Assembly (NCBI GenBank): GCA_964459805.1
Contig: CAYWOD010000109.1
Coordinates: 1-11,588 of the forward strand
Reading direction: 5' to 3'
Length of the DNA: 11,588 bases
Origin: DAOVRL01 sp964459805
GTDB taxonomy: Bacteria; Planctomycetota; Phycisphaerae; Sedimentisphaerales; Anaerobacaceae
Each line of letters starts with the position of its first letter. Within the stretch, counting starts at the first letter, position 1. A model generated the notes under the pieces. It did not search any database. It was not told the DNA's origin and saw only the letters and a list, made by a program, of their open reading frames with translations. Made by a program: the position numbers and the translations under genes. This document shows positions 1 to 6,290 of this stretch, piece by piece.

Positions 1-1248
1 CGGCCGAATATTATTTTGATTATGGCCGATGATTTGGGCTATGGCGAGGTCGGATGCTACGGCCATAGGAAAATCAAGACGCCGAATATCGATGCACTGG
101 CAAAAGGCGGGATGCGGTTCACGGATTATCATTCCAACGGCCCGGTGTGCAGTCCGACGCGCGCGGCGCTTTTGACCGGACGCTATCAGCAGAGATGCGG
201 CATCGATGAAGTCGTCTATGCCAAGGGGCCGGCACGTGAGACTGGGATGCCGCTCGGCGAGATTACGTTTGCCGAAGTGCTCAAAAAGGCAGGATACGTC
301 ACCGGAATCTTCGGGAAGTGGCACTTGGGTTATAACGTCGAGTTCAATCCTGCCAAGCAGGGGTTCGACGAGTTTCGCGGGTACGTCAGCGGCAACGTCG
401 ATTATCATTCGCACTTCGACGGCGCGGGCATCGAGGACTGGTGGGAGAACCTTCAGAAGGTCCCGGAGCAAGGCTATGTCACCGACCTTATCACAAAGCA
501 CGGGATAGATTTTATCGAACGGCATAAGGATCGGGCGTTCTGTCTGTATCTGCCCCACGAGGCGCCGCACTATCCTTATCAAGGCCGAAAGGACCCGCCC
601 GAACGGCTTGGCGGCGGCAAGATCGGCAAAAAGACCCCTCGTTCCGATATTGCCCGTGCCTACAAGGAGATGGTCGAGGTGATGGACGAGGGCATCGGGC
701 GGATTGTCGAGACGGTCCGGCGCCTGGGCTTAGAGCGAGAGGCGTTTATCTTTTTCTGCTCGGACAATGGCGCCAGCAAGAACGGTACAAACGTGCCTTT
801 GAACGGTTTCAAGGGCAGTCTCTGGGAGGGCGGACACCGGGTCCCCGCGGTTGCGTACTGGCGTGGACGGATAAAGGCCGGGGCGGTTATCGACCAGACG
901 GTTTTAGGGATGGACCTATTTCCCACGATGGTCTCCCTTGCCCGTGCAAAGCTGCCGACGGGTCTCGAGCTCGACGGCGTGGATCTGACCGGGATGCTCT
1001 TCGAAGGCAGGACGCTGCCCAAGCGGACACTGTTCTGGCGCTACCGAACGCAAAGGGCCGTGCGCAAAGGACCCTGGAAACTCTTGGTGCAGGGCAAGAA
1101 TAGAAAACTCTTTAACCTCGACGACGATCTCGGCGAGAAGAACGACCTTGCGCCGAGCAGGCGGGACATTGTCAAGTCACTGCAGGACGAGCTTGCCGCC
1201 TGGGAAGCGGAGGTTGAATTGATTATTTTGGAAATTGAGGGCCTTTGA
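1..1248 (+). CDS. Sulfatase (FGly-dependent), 5'-truncated by window edge
   Basis: Hydrolase of sulfate esters in the alkaline-phosphatase superfamily (type I sulfatase), usually exported and acting on sulfated polysaccharides. The frame is open to base 1 and begins RPNIILIMADDLGYG, the standard start of the mature domain, so the signal peptide and true start lie upstream of the window. Visible active-site elements are the paired Asp of ADDLGYG, the formylglycine motif CSPTR (Cys codon at 148-150), GKWHLG, and the metal-binding SDNGA. The C-terminal KGPWKLL...LFNLDDDLGEKNDLA block is typical. The last ten or so residues (VELIILEIEGL) run past the expected end after AAWE. A related copy at 4417 stops earlier because of a one-base difference, so the tail may come from a frameshift. 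The substrate cannot be told. Family assignment is very secure; substrate and export are inference. Confidence 0.95.
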   Translation, partial: RPNIILIMADDLGYGEVGCYGHRKIKTPNIDALAKGGMRFTDYHSNGPVCSPTRAALLTGRYQQRCGIDEVVYAKGPARETGMPLGEITFAEVLKKAGYVTGIFGKWHLGYNVEFNPAKQGFDEFRGYVSGNVDYHSHFDGAGIEDWWENLQKVPEQGYVTDLITKHGIDFIERHKDRAFCLYLPHEAPHYPYQGRKDPPERLGGGKIGKKTPRSDIARAYKEMVEVMDEGIGRIVETVRRLGLEREAFIFFCSDNGASKNGTNVPLNGFKGSLWEGGHRVPAVAYWRGRIKAGAVIDQTVLGMDLFPTMVSLARAKLPTGLELDGVDLTGMLFEGRTLPKRTLFWRYRTQRAVRKGPWKLLVQGKNRKLFNLDDDLGEKNDLAPSRRDIVKSLQDELAAWEAEVELIILEIEGL

Positions 1249-1290
1249 AAAGCGCGACAAAGACGGCGGGGTAGTTAAATTGCAATATGA
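1114..1290 (+). repeat. Direct repeat copy A (sulfatase 3' end plus downstream)
   Basis: The last ~135 bases of the sulfatase and ~40 bases after it recur at 4417-4594. Aligned by eye, 1114 to about 1255 differs from the second copy at roughly 15 sites plus one single-base indel, so close to 90% identity. Similarity then fades out near 1290. Similarity begins abruptly at AACCT; upstream of it the two contexts are unrelated. The two copies bracket the AT-rich cassette. Confidence 0.85.
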
Positions 1291-1978
1291 ATAACACGAA
1301 AAAGATTAGATAAGAAAGGCGCAAATTTTTTACGCAGATTAACAGGGAGGAAAATGAAAATTTTTAAAATTGGGGGAAATTGGGTTTTTTCAGGATTTTT
1401 TGGGTTCATTTCCATGGGGATATTGATTTTTGAGCTAAAAACGAGGCCAGCACTGTTGAGTTGGGCGGGTTGGCTATGATAGGCAAGAAAAAAGGGGTGA
1501 AAAATGGTGAGAAAATGAGCAGAAATTGGCGGAAATTTGTCAAAGTGCGCGCGTTTTTAACGGAAATTAGTAAGAAATCAGCACTTTTTTGAAATTAACA
1601 TTGTGTTAAATTGGAGAACATAGGGAAGTTTAATCCGCGCTAAAATGTTATAGGACGTTGCGTCGTATTGGTGTGGTTCGGGAATTGAGAGTGTAGAATT
1701 CGGAATGAACAATGGAGAGGCTCGTGCTCCCTTGATTGTGGCTCGTAGGTAGAGTTAGAGGCAACAATGGATTGGAGAATTTTGGGGACAGAAAAAAAGC
1801 TGCAGAAAAGCATTGAGGTAGAGTTGGAAAATTGTATAATTCAAAAATAAAGCTGCCTTAATAGGATTTTGGTTTTGGGGATTGAGTGGCTAACTGTTTT
1901 TTTCATGTTCCTTTGCAAAGTTGTCCTATAAATATTGTTAAATCATGTCGTGTTTTTGGGTTAATGGAGAGAGATTAA
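1291..1978. other. AT-rich intergenic region without a convincing gene
   Basis: About 690 bases, clearly AT-richer than the sulfatase and rich in AAATT/TTTTT words. No long ORF, tRNA or array of repeats was found. Three small things are visible. A TATGAT hexamer at 1475-1480 is followed by an AAGGGG Shine-Dalgarno-like stretch (1492-1497) and a four-codon ORF (ATG 1504), which overlaps by ATGA a 25-codon Lys/Arg-rich ORF at 1515-1592. After a T6 run another frame continues ten codons to a TAG. Second, TATAAA at 1927-1932 could be a -10 for the deaminase gene, without a good -35. Third, GGAGAGAG at 1966-1973 is the ribosome-binding site of that gene. A regulatory RNA is possible but nothing proves one. 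Confidence 0.5.
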
Positions 1979-3172
1979 ATGAGCGAGCCTTGGAAAGAGT
2001 GGATTCCGGGTGTTCTGTCTAAGAGGCAGGTGAAACAACTGTGCTCGGATGATTATATTGAGAATGTAGCTAATTGGGGCGTTGACAAGAAAGGTCCGGT
2101 CGGCTATTCGTCTATTGATTTAACACTATCAGATGAAGGTTACGAGATGCTCAGTGGTTCAATAAAACCTGCCGGAATCGAATACAGGAGAACAATTCTT
2201 GAGAATCGGGATTATGCAAAGAAATTACCTGACGGTCAGGTGGGTATATTCAATCTAAGTAAAGGTAAAACCTATGTGTTTCGTCTAAACGAGAAGCTTG
2301 ACAAGTTACGTAAGACTTCCATTTATGGCCAAGCTACTGCTAAGAGTTCCATCGGTAGAGTGGACGTGCTTGCGCGTCTGATTGTGGACGGGATGTATCA
2401 TTATGAGTATTTCGATCCGGAGAAGTTGTCTGAAAGGCATGTTGAGATGTTTTTAGAGATAAGTCCTATCACTTTTGACGTAAGGGTGAAAGAGGGAATA
2501 TCTCTCTCACAACTTCGTTTGTTTTATGGTCATCCTGGGGATTCGCAGAAGGGAGGTAAGGAGCTATGCAAATCTCTATTGTTTCATGAAGAAGGACCAG
2601 TAGAAGACCCCATGATATCGGTTGATTTGTCGGAAACACAGATTTGCAGCACAGGTGTTTGCGCTTCCGCATTCGGTGCCAAGAAACAAGAAAATCCTAT
2701 AGATTTATGGAAGCATGAGAAAGAAGCGGATAGACCCGATCCTGTGGACTACTGGGAGTGTTTACAGGTCGATGAGAGAAAAAGATTATTTATAGAAGAA
2801 ACTCGTTTTTATATTATCAGATCTAAAGAGAGGCTCTGCCTACCAAAAGGGATAGCAGTTTATGCCAGAGCCATCGATGAAACGATTGGCGAAATGCGCG
2901 TACACTATGCCGGGTTTGCGCATCCTTTCTTTGGTAAGGACCGGAGAGACGGGAAAAAAGGGACACCGCTTATGTTTGAAGTTCGCGAACACAGTTTTCC
3001 CGTTAGCTTAAGAGATGAGGAAAAGCTGGCGAGACTTGAGTTTTATCGCATGTCGGAGGATTACGAACCACCAGAGTCAGAAGATCGACGGGAAGAGGAA
3101 AGTGATGAAGAAGATGATTATAACGAACAAGAGCTGCTATTGTCGAAATTCTTCTCGCCTTGGAGAAGTTAA
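1979..3172 (+). CDS. dcd: Bimodular dCTP deaminase (DCD family)
   Basis: Predicted to deaminate dCTP to dUTP in the cytosol. The 397 residues match the double-module DCD family known mainly from alphaproteobacteria. In module 1 the key stretch is AKSSIGR (121-127), equivalent to the P-loop-like RSSLAR of E. coli Dcd, then a Glu in FLEIS (160) and LSQLR (176-180). In module 2 there are FYIIRSKE (277-284), VHYAGFAHPFFG (308-319) and FEVREH (333-338), whose Glu334 aligns with the catalytic Glu of Dcd. The usual DPG of the HYAGF.DPGFG loop reads HPF here. A strongly acidic stretch (359-381) precedes the conserved LLLSKFF end. ATG 1979 has GGAGAGAG upstream at good spacing. The next gene follows 45 bases later, probably co-transcribed. 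The AT-rich setting beside an ASCH protein suggests phage defence rather than housekeeping; that is inference. Confidence 0.85.
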   Translation: MSEPWKEWIPGVLSKRQVKQLCSDDYIENVANWGVDKKGPVGYSSIDLTLSDEGYEMLSGSIKPAGIEYRRTILENRDYAKKLPDGQVGIFNLSKGKTYVFRLNEKLDKLRKTSIYGQATAKSSIGRVDVLARLIVDGMYHYEYFDPEKLSERHVEMFLEISPITFDVRVKEGISLSQLRLFYGHPGDSQKGGKELCKSLLFHEEGPVEDPMISVDLSETQICSTGVCASAFGAKKQENPIDLWKHEKEADRPDPVDYWECLQVDERKRLFIEETRFYIIRSKERLCLPKGIAVYARAIDETIGEMRVHYAGFAHPFFGKDRRDGKKGTPLMFEVREHSFPVSLRDEEKLARLEFYRMSEDYEPPESEDRREEESDEEDDYNEQELLLSKFFSPWRS

Positions 3173-3217
3173 AATTAGTTAAAGGCGTGCTTGTTGTATA
3201 GTAGGTGGATGAGAAAA

Positions 3218-4255
3218 ATGGAACACTTGTTTTCGCAAAAAGGTGATTTTAGTATTGTTAGGCTATCTGAAGCAGATGCGCGCGATGATACCGACCATTT
3301 GAAGAGATTGCGGGAGTTGGTATTAGAAAACGAGCCGATGTATCCGAATATTAAGAAGTGGTTTGACGAGAAAGTTATGGCGGGCTTGAAGGCTTCAGAA
3401 AGAATCGGGTATGTTGGCTATATTGATGAGAAACCGGCTGTTTCTGCAATAGTAAAGCGAGGGGAGGCTGCTAAATTCTGCCATCTTAAAATAAAGGAAA
3501 ATCTACAAAACTTTAATCTAGGCGAAGCATTTTTCGCCTTAATGGGATTAGAAATAAGAGATTTTTCGAAGGAAGTTCACTTTACACTTCCAGAAAGTAT
3601 TTGGGAGAAAAAGAATAGGTTCTTTGAGTCGTTTGGATTTACAAAAGCTGTCAAAGCGGGACATCAATATAGGCTGTTCGAGGATGAGCTTAGGTGCTCA
3701 TCAGATTTTGATAAAGTGTGGGCGGCCATTTTGGAAAAACTTCCGAAGATTGCGCGTGCCTTTTTTATGGATGGACATTCGCTCGATAGCGGACTTGTAA
3801 TGAGTATTAAAGCGGAATATGCAAGGAAGGTCGTGTCGGGAACGAAAAAGGTCGAGATAAGGAGAAGTTTCTCCAAAAAGTGGACGGGGTGTAAAATTAG
3901 TATATACGCGTCAGGACGTGAACGTTCTCTTGTGGGTGAAGCATCGATAAAAAGAGTAGTTGTTGATAAACCTGAAAATGTTTGGGAGAGATTTCACGAT
4001 CAAATCGGGTGTACGAGAGAAGAGTTTGATAAGTACACTAGATGTAAAAGCCAGATTTATGCCGTTGTGTTAGAAAATGCCATACCATATCGAAAAAGCA
4101 TATCCCTACGAGAAGTGTCAAGTTTAACGAAAGAGAATTTGCGTCCACCTCAAACTTATTATAACCTTAACGCCAATATAAAATGGGCAGAGGCCGTTTC
4201 AATGGGGGCTTTGTTGCAAAGTAGTTTCGGAACGAGAGAGCCCATTTTAGTATAA
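3218..4255 (+). CDS. GNAT-like domain fused to ASCH domain
   Basis: A 345-residue two-domain protein. Residues ~9-155 read as a GNAT fold: ERIGYVGYIDEKP strand region, HLKIKENLQNFNLGEAF where the acetyl-CoA loop should be, then VHFTLPE and FFESFGF. The pyrophosphate loop is degenerate (QNFNLG, first Gly lost), so acetyl-CoA binding is doubtful. Residues ~191-300 form an ASCH domain (PUA-like, COG4933 style): LVMSIKAEYARKVVSGTKKVEIRR, ISIYASGRERSLVGEASI and the trailing RPPQTYY. ASCH proteins bind RNA or nucleotides, and E. coli YqfB of this family hydrolyses N4-acetylcytidine. I chose ATG 3218 because AGGTGG (3203-3208) sits nine bases upstream; in-frame TTG 3191 and ATG 3209 lack such spacing. 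It lies 45 bases after the deaminase gene. The domain calls are fairly secure; the function is unknown. Confidence 0.75.
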   Translation: MEHLFSQKGDFSIVRLSEADARDDTDHLKRLRELVLENEPMYPNIKKWFDEKVMAGLKASERIGYVGYIDEKPAVSAIVKRGEAAKFCHLKIKENLQNFNLGEAFFALMGLEIRDFSKEVHFTLPESIWEKKNRFFESFGFTKAVKAGHQYRLFEDELRCSSDFDKVWAAILEKLPKIARAFFMDGHSLDSGLVMSIKAEYARKVVSGTKKVEIRRSFSKKWTGCKISIYASGRERSLVGEASIKRVVVDKPENVWERFHDQIGCTREEFDKYTRCKSQIYAVVLENAIPYRKSISLREVSSLTKENLRPPQTYYNLNANIKWAEAVSMGALLQSSFGTREPILV

Positions 4256-4265
4256 AGATAAACTG

Positions 4266-4312
4266 GATATTCTAAGAAGGTTTGATTGAGAGGAACCTCT
4301 TAGTCGAATATC
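4266..4312. repeat. Imperfect inverted repeat after the ASCH gene
   Basis: GATATTC (4266-4272) pairs with GAATATC (4306-4312), and inside it TAAGAAGGTT (4273-4282) pairs with AACCTCTTA (4294-4302) with one bulge. Unpaired bases 4303-4305 and an 11-base loop complete a long hairpin eleven bases past the ASCH stop codon. It may end the two-gene transcript. There is no T-run after it, so it is not a classical intrinsic terminator. It could also mark the right edge of the inserted block; 4313-4416 shows nothing else recognisable. Confidence 0.5.
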
Positions 4313-4416
4313 ACTTCCAAGCGGTACACAGGTACATCTTTGTATATTTATTCCATTACTTCGAATCATTCACGCACTTTCTAAACAAATCTTGTAGGTT
4401 TAGGTGGAATGGTAAT

Positions 4417-4524
4417 AACCTGGACGACGATCTCGGCGAGAAGAACGACCTCGCGCCGAGCAGGCGGGATATTGTCACGGCGCTGCAGGAGGAACTGGCC
4501 GTGTGGGAGCGGGGGTTGGATTGA
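4417..4524 (+). pseudogene. Remnant of a second sulfatase gene (C-terminus only)
   Basis: Encodes NLDDDLGEKNDLAPSRRDIV and then a tail ending AVWERGLD before a TGA, which is the C-terminal end of a sulfatase like the one at 1-1248. No catalytic domain precedes it; upstream sequence in the same frame (from 4282) is unrelated to sulfatases. It ends earlier than its relative because one base is absent near 4508. Best read as the surviving 3' end of a tandem paralogue whose body was lost or replaced by the AT-rich block. Confidence 0.75.
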
Positions 4525-4594
4525 GTATTTTGGAAATTGAGGGGCTTTGAAAAGTGCACCAAAGGACCCGTGGGTAGTCGAGTGGGAGTATGAG
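4417..4594 (+). repeat. Direct repeat copy B
   Basis: Second copy of the sequence at 1114-1290, about 3.3 kb away in the same orientation. It includes the sulfatase remnant and the bases after its stop (TATTTTGGAAATTGAGG and the following GAAAAG block). Similarity fades just before the xylB promoter at 4605, so the ancestral gene order next to this copy was probably sulfatase then xylB. Confidence 0.85.
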
Positions 4595-4604
4595 CGGGCG
4601 GGGC

Positions 4605-4632
4605 TTGACAATCGGCCGGCGGCGGCTATGAT
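4605..4632 (+). promoter_or_regulatory. xylB promoter (sigma70-type)
   Basis: Perfect -35 TTGACA (4605-4610), 16-base GC-rich spacer, and -10 TATGAT (4627-4632). Transcription would begin near 4639, giving a leader of about 115 bases to the xylB ATG. It is the strongest promoter-like pair in the window. Confidence 0.65.
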
Positions 4633-4684
4633 GTGGGCTGCGATTGGCTATCTTTTGGGGAACGATATAGCAGGGATGGCCTGT

Positions 4685-4706
4685 GGGGCAGGGATGCCCC
4701 GTTTTT
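4685..4706 (+). terminator. Intrinsic terminator in the xylB leader (possible attenuator)
   Basis: GGGGCA (4685-4690), loop GGGA, TGCCCC (4695-4700), then G and five T. The 6-bp stem is perfect and GC-rich. It lies between the predicted xylB start point (~4639) and the xylB ATG (4755). An upstream pairing is possible between GCTATC near 4648 and GATATAGC near 4665. If the promoter at 4605 is right this is an attenuator; if not, it ends transcription arriving from the deaminase cassette. Confidence 0.6.
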
Positions 4707-4754
4707 CACAAAATAATGGAATTTGAATCTTCGGTGAAGGAAAGGGACAGGTAA

Positions 4755-6242
4755 ATGGCGCTTTTGTTGGGGTATGACGTTGGCAGCTCGTCGATCAAGG
4801 CGACGCTGATGGATGCACAGACGGGCAAGGTCTTGGCCAGTGCTACTTCGCCGGAGAAGGAGCTGGAGATTATCGCCAAAGAGTTGGGCTGGGCCGAGCA
4901 GCATCCGCAGACCTGGTGGGAGCATGTCAAAACGGCCACGAGCAAGATAAAGGCCCACGCCGAGTTTGCCCCGGGAGATGTTGGGGCGATTGGAATCTCG
5001 TATCAGATGCACGGGTTGGTTGTCGTTGATGAGAATAAGGAGGTGCTCAGGCCCTCTATTATCTGGTGCGACAGCAGGGCCGTGGAGATCGGCGAGCAGG
5101 CGGCGAAAGATATCGGGCCCGATATGTGCCTCAAGAGGCTGTTCAATCTGCCCGGCAACTTTACCGCATCCAAGCTCAAGTGGGTCAAGGAAAATGAGCC
5201 TCAGGTTTTCGCGAAGATTCATAAGATGATGCTGCCCGGCGATTATGTCGCAATGAAAATGACCGGCGAGATAAAGACCACCCCATCCGGGCTTTCAGAA
5301 GGGATTATGTGGGATTTTGAAAGTGACGAATTAGCGGAATTCGTCCTCGATAACTACGGCGTCTCGGCGGAACTTATTGCCGAGAGAGTTCCGACGTTCT
5401 CGGTGCAGGGCGAATTGACGCCTGGCGCCGCCGACGAACTCGGACTCGCCGCCGGTACGAAAGTCAGCTATCGGGCGGGCGACCAGCCCAATAACGCCCT
5501 GTCGCTCAGTGTCTTAGAGCCGGGAGAGATTGCCGTTACGGCGGGCACTTCGGGAGTGGTTTATGGGGTAGGCGATAGGAAAAATTACGACCAGAAGTCA
5601 CGGGTGAACGTCTTTGTGCACGTCAATCATTCCAAAGACGAACCACGCTACGGCGTCCTGCTGTGCCTCAACGGCACCGGGATACTCAATAGCTGGCTCA
5701 AGCACAACTTTGTCGGCGAAGGCCTGGACTATCCGCAGATGAACGAGTTGGCGGCCGAGGTCCCGGTCGGCTCGGACGGCCTGGTGATACTGCCCTACGG
5801 CAACGGCGCCGAGAGGACCCTGGAGAATAGAAACATCGGCGCATCGGTCCACGGCTGGAGCTTCAACGTGCACAAAAAACCGCACTTCCTGCGTGCCGCC
5901 CAGGAAGGAATCGTCTTCGCACTCAATTACGGCCTTGGGATAATGCGCGATATGGGGATCGAACTAAAGACCGTCAAGGCCGGCAACGCCAATATGTTCC
6001 TAAGCCCTCTATTCGCCGAGGCATTCGCAACCGTAACCGGCGCTTCAGTGCAATTGTTCAATACGGATGGCTCTCAGGGAGCAGCTCGGGGCGCCGGGAT
6101 AGGCACAGGAATCTACAAAGGCCCAAAAGAAGCATTCACAGGCCTAAAACCCGTCAAAACAATCAACCCCAACGAGAAATTAGCAGCGGCATACAAGCAA
6201 GCATACGAGAAATGGGAAGACGTGTTGAAAAAGCAGTTGTGA
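4755..6242 (+). CDS. xylB: Xylulokinase
   Basis: Phosphorylates D-xylulose to D-xylulose 5-phosphate with ATP, feeding the pentose phosphate pathway; cytosolic. The 495 residues are the usual length for a FGGY-family kinase. Visible motifs are GYDVGSSSIKA (6-16, nucleotide phosphate binding), YQMHGLV (83-89, the MHG typical of xylulokinase), IIWCDSRA (102-109), AGDQPNNAL (241-249, with the catalytic-base Asp243), AGTSGVVY (263-270, ATP site) and a C-terminal DGSQGAARGAG stretch. ATG 4755 has AGGG eight bases upstream. Its partner xylA is 2.7 kb downstream on the same strand, separated by an oppositely oriented restriction-modification pair. Expression probably depends on the promoter at 4605 and the leader hairpin at 4685. 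FGGY enzymes overlap in specificity, but MHG and the xylA neighbour favour xylulose. Confidence 0.93.
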   Translation: MALLLGYDVGSSSIKATLMDAQTGKVLASATSPEKELEIIAKELGWAEQHPQTWWEHVKTATSKIKAHAEFAPGDVGAIGISYQMHGLVVVDENKEVLRPSIIWCDSRAVEIGEQAAKDIGPDMCLKRLFNLPGNFTASKLKWVKENEPQVFAKIHKMMLPGDYVAMKMTGEIKTTPSGLSEGIMWDFESDELAEFVLDNYGVSAELIAERVPTFSVQGELTPGAADELGLAAGTKVSYRAGDQPNNALSLSVLEPGEIAVTAGTSGVVYGVGDRKNYDQKSRVNVFVHVNHSKDEPRYGVLLCLNGTGILNSWLKHNFVGEGLDYPQMNELAAEVPVGSDGLVILPYGNGAERTLENRNIGASVHGWSFNVHKKPHFLRAAQEGIVFALNYGLGIMRDMGIELKTVKAGNANMFLSPLFAEAFATVTGASVQLFNTDGSQGAARGAGIGTGIYKGPKEAFTGLKPVKTINPNEKLAAAYKQAYEKWEDVLKKQL

Positions 6243-6290
6243 TGCGTGGTGTCGGAGGAGACAGAGAAAATCTGAATCAGCCCACGGCGG

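Noticed and set aside
1660..1760. GGTTCGGGAATTG as a tRNA T-loop
   Set aside because: No acceptor, D-arm or anticodon pairing around it.
4282..4524. 80-codon ORF as one real gene
   Set aside because: Its first half is AT-rich sequence over a hairpin and its second half is the sulfatase remnant; a chance fusion with a TTG start.
1114..4594. Flanking repeats as a transposon target-site duplication
   Set aside because: They are far too long and too diverged, and no transposase or terminal inverted repeats were found inside.
4626..5222. 198-codon minus-strand ORF
   Set aside because: Antisense of xylB in a GC-rich gene; xylB is far better supported.
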